Below are positions 43,501 through 51,907 of a stretch of DNA of 51,907 bases, piece after piece (the first letter of the stretch is position 1; each line of letters starts with the position of its first letter). The stretch covers positions 1 to 51,907 of the forward strand of contig CAJLCI010000014.1 in the NCBI GenBank assembly GCA_905205065.1, written 5' to 3'. The position numbers and the translations under genes are program-made. The notes under the pieces are model-generated. The model was not told where the DNA came from, made no database searches, and was given only the letters and a program-made list of their open reading frames with translations. The stretch is from an uncultured Eubacteriales bacterium (GTDB lineage: Bacteria; Bacillota; Clostridia; Oscillospirales; CAG-272).

Positions 43501-44209
43501 AAAACTTAAAAAGAGTTTTCACGGAGTTGAGGTACTTAAAGGAATCGACGCCGAGATAGACAGGGGAGAGGTTGTCTGTGTTATAGGCCCGTCCGGTTCG
43601 GGAAAGTCTACCTTTTTGCGTTGTCTGAATCTTCTTGAAAAACCAACGGAGGGACATATTTTCTTTGAGGGAGATGACCTTACCGATCCTAAAATAAATT
43701 TGAATCTTCACAGACAAAAGATGGGAATGGTATTTCAACAGTTTAATCTGTTTCCTCATATGTCAATAATGGAAAATCTTACATGCGCGCCCGTGATGCT
43801 TAAAAAAATGACAAAAGAACAGGCACAGAATAAAGCGCTTGAGCTTCTCGGAAAGGTCGGACTTCAGGATCGGGCGCAGGATTATCCGAGACAGCTTTCT
43901 GGAGGACAGCAGCAGAGAGTTGCAATTGTCCGCGCGCTCTGTATGGAGCCTGACGTTATGCTTTTTGACGAGCCGACGAGCGCACTTGATCCCGAAATGG
44001 TGGGCGAAGTTCTTGAGGTTATGAAGAATCTTGCGAGAGACGGAATGACAATGGTAGTTGTTACTCATGAGATGGGATTTGCGCGCGAGGTGGCTAGCCG
44101 GGTTCTTTTCCTTGACGACGGCTGTATAGTAGAAGATGGTTCTCCGGAACAAATATTTGAAAATCCGCAAAGCGAAAGGCTTCGCTCATTTCTTGCTAAG
44201 GTTTTGTGA
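43487..44209 (+). CDS. Amino-acid ABC transporter ATP-binding protein (GlnQ family)
   Basis: This importer ATPase has Walker A GPSGSGKST, Q-loop MVFQQFNLFPH, signature QLSGGQQQRVAIVRAL and Walker B VMLFDEPTSALDPE. The GTG at 43487 is taken as start, with aaaggag upstream; it overlaps the permease end by 14 bp, showing coupling. Length is 240 residues. Confidence 0.96.
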   Translation: MISVKKLKKSFHGVEVLKGIDAEIDRGEVVCVIGPSGSGKSTFLRCLNLLEKPTEGHIFFEGDDLTDPKINLNLHRQKMGMVFQQFNLFPHMSIMENLTCAPVMLKKMTKEQAQNKALELLGKVGLQDRAQDYPRQLSGGQQQRVAIVRALCMEPDVMLFDEPTSALDPEMVGEVLEVMKNLARDGMTMVVVTHEMGFAREVASRVLFLDDGCIVEDGSPEQIFENPQSERLRSFLAKVL

Positions 44210-44295
44210 CGGAAAATTCAGATGACTGTGGAATTGCTGTCTGTTTAATATATTTATTACTTACTATTTAATATGTTTATGGAGAGGATTTGTGA

Positions 44296-45285
44296 ATGAT
44301 TTCACTTAAGAACAGAAGTTTTCTTAAGCTTCTTGATTTTACGCCGGAGGAGATTAGTTATCTTCTCGACCTTGCGGCTGAGCTTAAGGTCAAAAAGAAA
44401 AAAGGAATACCGCATCGGTTATGTGAAGGAAAAAATATAGCTCTTATATTTGAAAAAACAAGTACAAGAACGCGGTGTTCATTTGAAGTGGCGGCTGCTG
44501 ATCTCGGTATGCATTCGGTATATCTTGATTCTGCCGGTTCACAGATAGGAAAAAAAGAGAGCATTGCCGATACGGCGCGCGTATTGGGACGCATGTTCGA
44601 CGGAATAGAATACCGCGGTTTTGCTCAGTGTCTTGTGGAAGATCTGGCAAAGTATTCGGGAGTTCCTGTATGGAACGGTCTGACTAATGAATTTCATCCT
44701 ACCCAGATTTTAGCCGACTTTATGACGGTTAAGGAGCATTTCGGTTCGCTTGCCGGAAAAAAGCTTGTTTATATGGGCGATGCAAGATATAATATGGGAA
44801 ATTCACTGATGGTCGGATGCGCCAAAATGGGCATGCACTTTGTCGCGTGTTCTCCGGAAAAATATTTTCCGGAGCCTGAGCTTGCCGGGCAGTGCGGTAT
44901 TATCGCTTCTCAGACCGGCGGAAGTGTAGAATTTATTTCCGATCCGTCAGAAGCGGTTAAGGACGCCGATGTAATCTATACCGACGTATGGGTTTCGATG
45001 GGAGAGCCTGAGGAGGTATGGGCGGAAAGAATACGCGATCTTCTGCCGTACAGGGTAACTATGGAACTTATGAATAAGGCAGGCGGCAAGTGCAAATTTA
45101 TGCATTGCCTTCCGGCTTTTCATAATCTTGAAACAAAGACAGGCCGAAGCATTTATGATAAATTCGGCGTCGAATGCATGGAGGTTACAGACGAGGTTTT
45201 TGAAAGTGACCGTTCAATTGTCTTTGACGAGGCGGAAAACCGCATGTACACTATAAAGGCGGTAATGGCGGCTACGCTCGCGTGA
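44296..45285 (+). CDS. argF: Ornithine carbamoyltransferase
   Basis: ArgF joins carbamoyl phosphate to ornithine to give citrulline. The carbamoyl phosphate loop STRTRCSFEVA, HPTQILADFMTV, DARYNMGNSLM and the ornithine site MHCLPAFHN are all present. The 329 residues are typical. The ATG follows ggagagg. carA starts 34 bp later and supplies its substrate. Confidence 0.96.
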   Translation: MISLKNRSFLKLLDFTPEEISYLLDLAAELKVKKKKGIPHRLCEGKNIALIFEKTSTRTRCSFEVAAADLGMHSVYLDSAGSQIGKKESIADTARVLGRMFDGIEYRGFAQCLVEDLAKYSGVPVWNGLTNEFHPTQILADFMTVKEHFGSLAGKKLVYMGDARYNMGNSLMVGCAKMGMHFVACSPEKYFPEPELAGQCGIIASQTGGSVEFISDPSEAVKDADVIYTDVWVSMGEPEEVWAERIRDLLPYRVTMELMNKAGGKCKFMHCLPAFHNLETKTGRSIYDKFGVECMEVTDEVFESDRSIVFDEAENRMYTIKAVMAATLA

Positions 45286-45319
45286 AGCACTTTTTTGCAC
45301 CGGAAAGGCATGGTTTATT

Positions 45320-46390
45320 ATGAGGAAAGCATATCTGATTTTGAATAATGGCATGGTATTTGAGGGAGAGGGAATCGGCGATTTCAAGGATTCGGTGGGA
45401 GAACTTGTTTTTACTACCGGAATGGTCGGATATCTTGAAACTCTTACTGATCCGAGTTATGCGGGACAAATAGTTATTCAAACGTTCCCGCTTATAGGGA
45501 ACTACGGAGTTATTGAGTCCGATTTTGAAGGAACGCCTGCTTTGAACGGATATATTTTACGCGAGTGCTGTGAGGACCCTTCAAATTTTCGTTCGGAGTA
45601 TGAGCTTGACCGTTTTCTTTCGGAGAAAGGAATACCTGGAATTTGCGGAATTGATACCCGCAGACTTACCCGTATAATCAGGGAAGAGGGCGTGATGAAC
45701 GCTAAAATCTGTTCTGAAATTCCGAATGATTATTCTGAGCTTGACAGCTATACGGTAAGTGGTGCCGTCGAAAAAGTAAGCTGCAGGGAAAAACGGATTT
45801 ATCCGGCCGAGACTGTAAAAAAATTTTCGGTTGTACTTATTGATTACGGCGCTAAGCGGAATATTATCAGAAGCTTGTGCAGGAGAGGCTGCGAGGTTAT
45901 CGTAGTGCCGTATAATACTTCCGCGGAGGAGATAACCGGATTGAATCCGGACGGAGTTATGCTTTCAAACGGTCCCGGAAATCCTGAGGATAATACATAT
46001 TGCATAGAGCAGATTTCAAAGCTTATCGGAGATATTCCGATGTTTGGAATATGCCTCGGACATCAGCTTGCCGCTCTTGCAATGGGCGGTAAAACCGAGA
46101 AGCTCAGATATGGGCACCGCGGTGCAAACCAGCCCGTGAGGGATCTCGCCGGAACCAGAACCTTTATAACAAGTCAGAATCACGGATATTCGGTTATCGC
46201 CGACAGCCTTAAAGGCGTTGGTACGCTTCGCTATATCAATATGAACGACGGAAGCTGCGAGGGAATCGATTATCCTGGCAGAAAATGCTTTACCGTGCAG
46301 TTTCATCCGGAAGCCTGTTCAGGTCCTCATGATACTGAATTTTTGTTTGACAGATTTACTGAAATGATGGGAGGAAATTACAATGCCTAA
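45320..46390 (+). CDS. carA: Carbamoyl-phosphate synthase small subunit
   Basis: CarA is the glutamine amidotransferase that feeds ammonia to CarB. The class-I amidotransferase domain has the nucleophile Cys245 in FGICLGHQLAALAMGG and the His/Glu pair in QFHPEA. The N-terminal CPSase domain begins AYLILNNGMVFEGEGIG. 356 residues is normal. Its end overlaps the carB start by 8 bp. Confidence 0.97.
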   Translation: MRKAYLILNNGMVFEGEGIGDFKDSVGELVFTTGMVGYLETLTDPSYAGQIVIQTFPLIGNYGVIESDFEGTPALNGYILRECCEDPSNFRSEYELDRFLSEKGIPGICGIDTRRLTRIIREEGVMNAKICSEIPNDYSELDSYTVSGAVEKVSCREKRIYPAETVKKFSVVLIDYGAKRNIIRSLCRRGCEVIVVPYNTSAEEITGLNPDGVMLSNGPGNPEDNTYCIEQISKLIGDIPMFGICLGHQLAALAMGGKTEKLRYGHRGANQPVRDLAGTRTFITSQNHGYSVIADSLKGVGTLRYINMNDGSCEGIDYPGRKCFTVQFHPEACSGPHDTEFLFDRFTEMMGGNYNA

Positions 46391-49300
46391 GGACAGTTCT
46401 ATACGAAAAGTTCTGGTAATTGGTTCCGGTCCGATTGTTATCGGACAGGCGGCCGAATTTGATTACGCAGGCGCGCAGGCGTGTCGTATTCTCCGAGAAG
46501 AAGGAATTAATGTTGTACTTGTTAATTCAAACCCTGCCACCATCATGACTGACAAGAACCTGGCGGACGAAATTTATCTTGAGCCGCTCAATAAGGAAAC
46601 TGTTGCAAGAATCATCGAAAAAGAAAGGCCTGACAGCCTTCTTGCAGGGCTTGGAGGTCAGACGGGACTTACAATAGCCATGCAGCTGTCCCGCGACGGA
46701 GTGCTTGAAAAATACGGTGTTCGGCTTCTCGGCTCAGATATTGATGCTATAGATAAGGCTGAAGACCGGGAGCTATTCCGAGATACTATGAAACAGATAG
46801 GACAGCCTGTTGTTCCGTCAGATATTGCGCAGGAGCTTCAGACGGCTCTCGATATTGCGGACAGAATCGGATATCCGGTAATTGTCCGTCCGGCATTTAC
46901 TCTCGGAGGATCAGGCGGCGGAATAGCCAATACAAGGGAAGAGCTTAAAACTATTGCCGCAACCGGTCTTGATATGTCGCCCATCGGACAGATTCTTGTT
47001 GAAAAATGCATTTCCGGATGGAAGGAAATAGAATTTGAGACAATGCGCGACAGCGCTGGAAATGTCATTGCCGTATGTTCGATGGAAAATTTTGATCCGG
47101 TCGGTATTCATACAGGAGATTCAATTGTTACCGCGCCGGCGCTGACGCTTTCTGACAAGGAATATCAGATGCTTCGCTCTGCGTCTCTCGATATGATTTC
47201 GGCCCTCGGAATTGTAGGCGGATGCAACTGTCAGTTCGCACTCAATCCGGACAGCTTTGAATATGCTGTAATTGAGGTAAATCCGCGTGTGTCGCGTTCG
47301 TCGGCGCTTGCCTCCAAGGCGACAGGCTATCCTATAGCTAAAATTACGACTAAGATTGCTCTTGGATATACGCTTGACGAGATTAAAAATGATATAACCG
47401 GAAAGACATGCGCTTGCTTTGAGCCGACACTTGATTATGTAGTGGTCAAATTTCCGAAATGGCCGTTTGATAAGTTTGCCGGTTCAAGCAGAAAGCTCGG
47501 TACGCAGATGAAAGCGACCGGTGAGGTTATGGCTATCGCGCAAAGCTTTGAGGCCGCTCTTATGAAGGCTGTCAGGGGTGCTGAAATATCGCTTGACACT
47601 CTTAACGCGGAGCCGATTTCGGATAAAGGCATTCTTGATAGGCTTGCGGAACAGGATGACCGTCGTCTGTTTACGGTTTTTGAAGCTCTTAAAAGCGGAG
47701 TAGACGTTGAGGAGATACACAGTATAACTAAAATAGACCGTTGGTTTCTTTATAAGCTTCAGAAAATGGCTGAATTTGAACTGCATTTGGAGCGGGACGG
47801 GCTTGAGGATGGCGATTATACAAGGGCAAAACGCCTGGGCTATACGGATGAGGCAATTTCACGTATAAGCAGAGAAAAAAATCTTCCGTCGATTGATTTC
47901 AGCTATAAAATGGTTGATACCTGCGGAGCGGAGTTTGATGCGGAGACGCCGTATTTCTATTCATGTACAGACGAGTACTGTGAGGCGAGAAACTTCAGAC
48001 GCAGCGGGCGTCCGGTAATTGTCGTAATCGGCTCCGGTCCTATCCGTATCGGACAGGGAATTGAATTTGATTACAGCTCTGTCCACTGCGTCTGGACGCT
48101 TCGCAAAATGGGATATGACGTTGTAATAGTAAACAATAATCCTGAAACTGTATCGACCGATTATGATACCGCTGACAGGCTTTATTTTGAACCATTGTGC
48201 AAAGAAGACGTCATGAATATCATAAAGGTTGAAAAACCAATCGGAGTAGTTGTCGCCTTCGGAGGGCAGACGGCGATAAAGCTCACTAAGTACCTTGACG
48301 GTATGGGAATCCGCATTCTCGGTACGTCCGCCGAAGGAATTGATTTAGCGGAAGACAGGGGGCGCTTTGACGCGCTTCTTGAGAGCTTTGGAATAAGCAG
48401 ACCAAAGGGATTCGGGGTTAAGAGTACTGAAGAAGCGGTGGAAGCGGCTGAAAAACTCGGCTATCCTGTTCTTCTCAGACCTTCGTATGTAATCGGAGGC
48501 CAGAACATGATAATTTCTCGCACTCGGAAACAGACCGAGAGCTATATGGAAAAAATACTTGCCGGCGGAATTGACAATCCGGTTCTGATTGACAAATATA
48601 TGCCGGGAACCGAGCTTGAGGTTGACGTTATATCCGATGGGACAGACGTTCTTATACCCGGAATTATGGAGCATATTGAACGCGCAGGGGTTCACAGCGG
48701 AGATTCAATTGCTGTATATCCTCCGTATAATCTGACCGACCGTCATCTTAAAAAAATCTGTGACTGTTCGGAAAAGCTTGCGCTTGCGCTCGGAACAAAA
48801 GGTCTTGTTAATATTCAGTATCTTATTTACGAAAATGAGCTCTATGTAATCGAAGTAAATCCGCGTGCTTCGAGAACAGTACCGTATATCAGCAAGGTGA
48901 CAAATGTTCCGATGGTTGATTTGGCATCAGAGGTTATGCTTGGCAAAAGTCTGTCAGAGCTTGGTTACGGAACAGGTTTGTACCGTACTCCTCCGTACTT
49001 TGCTGTAAAGGTTCCGGTTTTTTCGTTTGAAAAACTTGACGATGCAAATTCAATTCTCGGTCCCGAAATGAAATCAACGGGAGAAGTGCTCGGTGTAGGA
49101 AAGTCTATGGCGGAGGCGCTGTTCAAAGGGCTTACGGCCGCAGGATTTAAAGTTCCGTCAAACCGCGGCGGAAACGGAGCAGGCGTTTTTATCAGCGTTG
49201 AGGAAAGCGATTATCAGGAGGTTATTTCTCTTGCAAAGCGATTCTTTGATCTCGGAATAAGGCTTTATGCGACAATCGGGACCGCGGCTTCTATAGCTCA

Positions 49301-50417
49301 GCTTGGAATCGATGTAACTTCTGTTTCGAATTATTCCGGCAGCGATGAAATATCCGGGCTTCTTGAAAGCGGAAAAATCAACTATATAATTTATACCGGC
49401 GCAGTTATGGATGAAACGGTCGGCAGCTATACAGGGCTTCACCGCCGCGCAATGCAGCTCGGTATTCCATGTCTTACATCCCTTGATACGGCGAACGCTC
49501 TTGCCGGTATTATTGAGAGCCGATTTAATGAAAACAATACAGAGCTTGTAGATATATGCGCTATGCGTCCGTGGAGACAGAAAATTCATTTTGCTAAGAT
49601 GCACGGCTGCGGAAACGACTATATTTTTGTTGAAAATTTTGATGGGAAAATTACCTGTCCGGAATCTCTGTGTGTAAGTCTGTGCGCTCCCCATTACGGA
49701 ATTAACGGAGACGGTATCGTCCTGATTGAACGGTCGGCCGTAGCCGACGCGAAGATGCGTTCTTTTAACCGTGACGGAAGCGAAGGACGTATGGCAGGAA
49801 ATAATCTGCGGTGTGTGGCCAAATATCTTTACGATAAGGGATATGTGCGGTCGGAGAATATTTCTGTAGAGACGGCCGGCGGTATTCATCGGATTAAGGT
49901 TTATCTCCGTGACGGAAAGGTAAGCTCAGCTTCTGTGGATATGGGTAAACCGAGCCTTTTGGCAAAAGACATTCCCGCCCTGACTGATTCGGAGAAAATG
50001 ATAAACTATCCTATCTCAGTTTCCGGCACGGAGTACAGAGTTACATGCGTATCTGTCGGAAATCCGCACTGTGTTGTATTTTCTAAGTCAATTGACGGAT
50101 TGGATCTTAAAACTCTCGGGCCTGAGTTTGAACATTCGCCTGTATTTCCTGAGCGGATAAATACAGAATTTGTACGCGCGGTAAACAGGACAACTTTGCG
50201 TATGAGAGTTTGGGAACGAGGAAACGGAGAAACACTTGCCTGCGGAACCGGGGCGTGCGCGGCCGTTGTGGCGGCGGTTGAAAACGGTTTTTGCGAGAAA
50301 GCGGCCGACATAACGGTAAAACTTCTCGGAGGAGATTTGATCGTAAATTATTCGGACGAGAGAATTGTTCTCACAGGTAATGCTGTTCTGGTGTATGAAG
50401 GCGAGTTTGAATATTAA
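46383..50417 (+). CDS. carB: Carbamoyl-phosphate synthase large subunit fused to a diaminopimelate epimerase-like domain
   Basis: Residues 1-1060 form a complete CarB: two ATP-grasp halves (IGSGPIVIGQAAEFDYAGAQ, IGSGPIRIGQGIEFDYSSVH), and a full MGS domain ending before ELVDICA. Residues 1061-1344 form a complete DapF-like domain beginning MRPWRQKIHFAKMHGCGNDY without a linker. The frame is open throughout and no ribosome site precedes 1061. The second catalytic Cys is present (Cys1287, LACGTGAC), but the first is Ala1138 (MAGNNLRC where QCGNGARC-type is usual). The start follows gggagg. CarB function is secure; the DapF activity is uncertain. Confidence 0.95.
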   Translation: MPKDSSIRKVLVIGSGPIVIGQAAEFDYAGAQACRILREEGINVVLVNSNPATIMTDKNLADEIYLEPLNKETVARIIEKERPDSLLAGLGGQTGLTIAMQLSRDGVLEKYGVRLLGSDIDAIDKAEDRELFRDTMKQIGQPVVPSDIAQELQTALDIADRIGYPVIVRPAFTLGGSGGGIANTREELKTIAATGLDMSPIGQILVEKCISGWKEIEFETMRDSAGNVIAVCSMENFDPVGIHTGDSIVTAPALTLSDKEYQMLRSASLDMISALGIVGGCNCQFALNPDSFEYAVIEVNPRVSRSSALASKATGYPIAKITTKIALGYTLDEIKNDITGKTCACFEPTLDYVVVKFPKWPFDKFAGSSRKLGTQMKATGEVMAIAQSFEAALMKAVRGAEISLDTLNAEPISDKGILDRLAEQDDRRLFTVFEALKSGVDVEEIHSITKIDRWFLYKLQKMAEFELHLERDGLEDGDYTRAKRLGYTDEAISRISREKNLPSIDFSYKMVDTCGAEFDAETPYFYSCTDEYCEARNFRRSGRPVIVVIGSGPIRIGQGIEFDYSSVHCVWTLRKMGYDVVIVNNNPETVSTDYDTADRLYFEPLCKEDVMNIIKVEKPIGVVVAFGGQTAIKLTKYLDGMGIRILGTSAEGIDLAEDRGRFDALLESFGISRPKGFGVKSTEEAVEAAEKLGYPVLLRPSYVIGGQNMIISRTRKQTESYMEKILAGGIDNPVLIDKYMPGTELEVDVISDGTDVLIPGIMEHIERAGVHSGDSIAVYPPYNLTDRHLKKICDCSEKLALALGTKGLVNIQYLIYENELYVIEVNPRASRTVPYISKVTNVPMVDLASEVMLGKSLSELGYGTGLYRTPPYFAVKVPVFSFEKLDDANSILGPEMKSTGEVLGVGKSMAEALFKGLTAAGFKVPSNRGGNGAGVFISVEESDYQEVISLAKRFFDLGIRLYATIGTAASIAQLGIDVTSVSNYSGSDEISGLLESGKINYIIYTGAVMDETVGSYTGLHRRAMQLGIPCLTSLDTANALAGIIESRFNENNTELVDICAMRPWRQKIHFAKMHGCGNDYIFVENFDGKITCPESLCVSLCAPHYGINGDGIVLIERSAVADAKMRSFNRDGSEGRMAGNNLRCVAKYLYDKGYVRSENISVETAGGIHRIKVYLRDGKVSSASVDMGKPSLLAKDIPALTDSEKMINYPISVSGTEYRVTCVSVGNPHCVVFSKSIDGLDLKTLGPEFEHSPVFPERINTEFVRAVNRTTLRMRVWERGNGETLACGTGACAAVVAAVENGFCEKAADITVKLLGGDLIVNYSDERIVLTGNAVLVYEGEFEY

Positions 50418-50468
50418 GCTGTTAAGCTTAGTCTATAGTCTTTATAACCAAAAACGAGATGTCTGCGT

Positions 50469-50554
50469 CTGTAATAGCCGGATGTAAAGACATTAACTTG
50501 TAAAAGCGTTGCGTGTAAAGGTGTTCGTATGTAGAGGTGTTGTGTGTGGAAGCG
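50469..50554 (+). repeat. 16-bp repeat array C
   Basis: Units of 14-16 bp (tgtaaagacattaact, tgtaaaagcgttgcg, tgtaaaggtgttcgta, tgtagaggtgttgtg) follow one another 52 bp after the carB-dapF stop, in sense orientation. They share the tgtaaagatgt core of arrays A and B. The remaining 50418-50790 gap holds the terminator below and otherwise no gene. Confidence 0.75.
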
Positions 50555-50675
50555 CGCTCATATCGCTCATATAATGGCGTTTGGTTATGCATTCGCCTGG
50601 AGTGTTCACTTTTTTCGACGGTGAACTGAAACGCCTCAGGAACGCCTTATGATGGAGCTTTTCCACTTATTGAAT

Positions 50676-50718
50676 AAAATCACCCCATGACCGTCAGACA
50701 GTTATGGGGTGATTTTTA
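50676..50718. terminator. Bidirectional terminator between carB-dapF and dapA
   Basis: aaaatcaccccat pairs with atggggtgattttt; A-rich and T-rich flanks suit both converging genes. Confidence 0.88.
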
Positions 50719-50790
50719 TAATATAGTATTTATACCCGCCTCTAAGGCGGAGCTGTAATTTTACACAAGCCCCGATATTGGAAGATAAGA

Positions 50791-51678
50791 TTAAATTAAA
50801 CCATAATTTTCCAAAGCCTTTTTCAGAATGGATTTATTTTCATCTTCCATTTCACACAATGGCAGGCGCATTTCCGAACTGCACAGCCCAAGCATTTCCA
50901 TAGCGGTTTTTACGGGAATAGGATTGATTTCACAGAAGAGAGCGTCTATTAATCCGAGCATTTCTATCTGTAGTTTTTTGCCTCGGTTGAAATCACCTTG
51001 CAGGCATGAGATGCACATTTCGTGCGTCTCTGCCGGGAGAATATTGGAGACGACGGAAATTACGCCCTTGCCGCCTACAGACATAATGGGAACAGTAAGC
51101 TCGTCGTTGCCGCTGTATACGTCGATTTTATCACCAAATTCTGCGATGATTCTTTCGCTTACCGCGACGTTTCCCGAAGCTTCTTTTATTCCTGCGATAT
51201 TTCCGTGGCTTGCAAGCTGTCTGTAAACCGATAACGGAATATTGCAGCCTGTCCTTGACGGAACATTATATAAAATGAGCGGCTTTTCGGACGCGTCGGC
51301 GATCTCCGAAAAGCTTTTTATCAGGCCTTTGGATGTCGCCTTATTGTAGTAAGGCGTGACGACAAGGAGCGCGTCCGCACCTGAATATGATGCAAATCTT
51401 GACAGGGATTTTGAGTAAGAAATATCATTGGAGCCTGTTCCTGCTATCACCGGAGCTCTTCCGTTTGCTTTTTCAATTGTATAGCTTATACAAGCCCTGT
51501 GCTCGTAGTCGGAAAGCGTAGCACATTCGCCTGTTGTCCCGCATATTACAAGCGCGTCCGTGCCGTTTGAAATTTGTCTTTCGATCAGGCTGCCAAGCGT
51601 GTGAAAGTCGACCGCGCCGTTTTTTATGGGTGTGATCAACGCGGTGGCTGAGCCTGTAAATATAGTTTTTTTGTTCAT
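50791..51678 (-). CDS. dapA: 4-hydroxy-tetrahydrodipicolinate synthase
   Basis: DapA condenses pyruvate with aspartate semialdehyde at the entry to lysine and diaminopimelate synthesis. The Schiff-base Lys165 lies in AGIKEASGN, Tyr137 in LYNVPSRTG and the TTGE motif at residues 48-51. 295 residues is standard. It converges on the carB-dapF gene. A hairpin covers its ribosome site (51690-51708). Confidence 0.96.
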   Translation of the reverse strand: MNKKTIFTGSATALITPIKNGAVDFHTLGSLIERQISNGTDALVICGTTGECATLSDYEHRACISYTIEKANGRAPVIAGTGSNDISYSKSLSRFASYSGADALLVVTPYYNKATSKGLIKSFSEIADASEKPLILYNVPSRTGCNIPLSVYRQLASHGNIAGIKEASGNVAVSERIIAEFGDKIDVYSGNDELTVPIMSVGGKGVISVVSNILPAETHEMCISCLQGDFNRGKKLQIEMLGLIDALFCEINPIPVKTAMEMLGLCSSEMRLPLCEMEDENKSILKKALENYGLI

Positions 51679-51689
51679 ATATTCACCGT

Positions 51690-51708
51690 GCCTTTGAAGC
51701 TCAAAGGC
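51690..51708 (-). promoter_or_regulatory. Hairpin over the dapA ribosome site
   Basis: gcctttga and tcaaaggc are exact complements around a 3-nt loop; the 3' arm on the minus strand contains the aaagg ribosome site before the ATG. A second gaaagg lies upstream, so access may switch. Confidence 0.5.
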
Positions 51709-51835
51709 TTCCTTTCAGGTAACATCCGCTCAGTGTCGGCATCAGTAAAATTTTCGGAAAAGTTTGTTTCCTTTATATATAATAAGGATGGCGGCTATGA
51801 AAACTACAAAAAAATAATAAAAACCGAAAAACGGC

Positions 51836-51864
51836 TTGAAATAGATTCTTTTGTGTAATATAAT
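51836..51864 (+). promoter_or_regulatory. Promoter toward the next gene beyond the window
   Basis: TTGAAA at 51836-51841 and TATAAT at 51859-51864 are separated by 17 nt and point out of the window, divergent from dapA. Confidence 0.7.
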
Positions 51865-51907
51865 ATATAGAGAGCGGATTCTTCAAGTTGCTTAGCCTCA
51901 TTGCCGG

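Overview
The window is chromosomal DNA of moderate GC from a low-GC Gram-positive, very probably an endospore-forming anaerobe of the class Clostridia. The sporulation genes spoIVB and cwlD, the cobalamin and tetrahydrofolate riboswitches, the ECF vitamin transporters, the DUF3793/DUF2325/flavodoxin cluster and the consensus sigma-A type promoters all fit that assignment. I cannot name the species.

Layout. 1-3.9 kb: the end of an F1Fo ATP synthase operon (atpA partial, atpG, atpD, atpC). 4.0-6.4 kb (minus): a PHP-family phosphatase and the sporulation protease SpoIVB. 7.0-13.2 kb (plus): a PepD-type dipeptidase, a zinc-binding lipoprotein, an unknown membrane protein, CwlD, RadA and tRNA-Trp. 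13.3-14.9 kb: a small AT-rich accessory patch with one unknown gene, a possible gene scrap and a stop-interrupted DUF3795 gene. 15.1-18.6 kb (minus): a metal/redox cluster (flavodoxin, DUF3793, DUF2325, AraC regulator, HMA protein) with two related palindromic operator candidates. 18.7-23.8 kb (minus): a cobalamin-riboswitch operon with an ECF transporter (S, fused A-A, T), a broken transcobalamin-like protein and a small HNH-repeat protein. 24.0-28.1 kb (plus): a CDP-glycerol glycerophosphotransferase and a large YidC/sulfatase-like fusion. 28.8 kb: tRNA-His. 29.2-33.7 kb (minus): a phosphate group (PhoP, PhoR, Na/Pi cotransporter with a PhoU-like tail). 33.8-38.5 kb (plus): a THF riboswitch, an unusual folate ECF S component, AlaX and a PfkB sugar kinase. 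38.6-50.4 kb (plus): an arginine cluster (argG, argH, a three-gene amino-acid ABC importer, argF, carA and a carB-dapF fusion). 50.8-51.7 kb (minus): dapA.

How the genes work together. CarAB makes carbamoyl phosphate, ArgF joins it to ornithine, and ArgG and ArgH finish arginine; the embedded importer probably supplies a related amino acid. DapA and the DapF-like domain belong to the lysine/diaminopimelate route, so the arginine cluster borders cell-wall precursor synthesis. Both riboswitches match the predicted cargo of the ECF genes behind them (cobalamin and folate).

The most unusual observations are: (i) a CarB-DapF fusion whose DapF part has Ala where the first catalytic Cys is expected; (ii) a folate S component with a long low-complexity N-terminus and an inserted leucine-rich-repeat-like domain; (iii) a YidC-like domain fused to a sulfatase/LtaS-like domain; (iv) a previously unfamiliar family of degenerate 16-bp repeats in three intergenic arrays; (v) a frameshifted transcobalamin-like gene in the B12 operon; and (vi) many other short tandem repeats, two of them in frame inside conserved genes.
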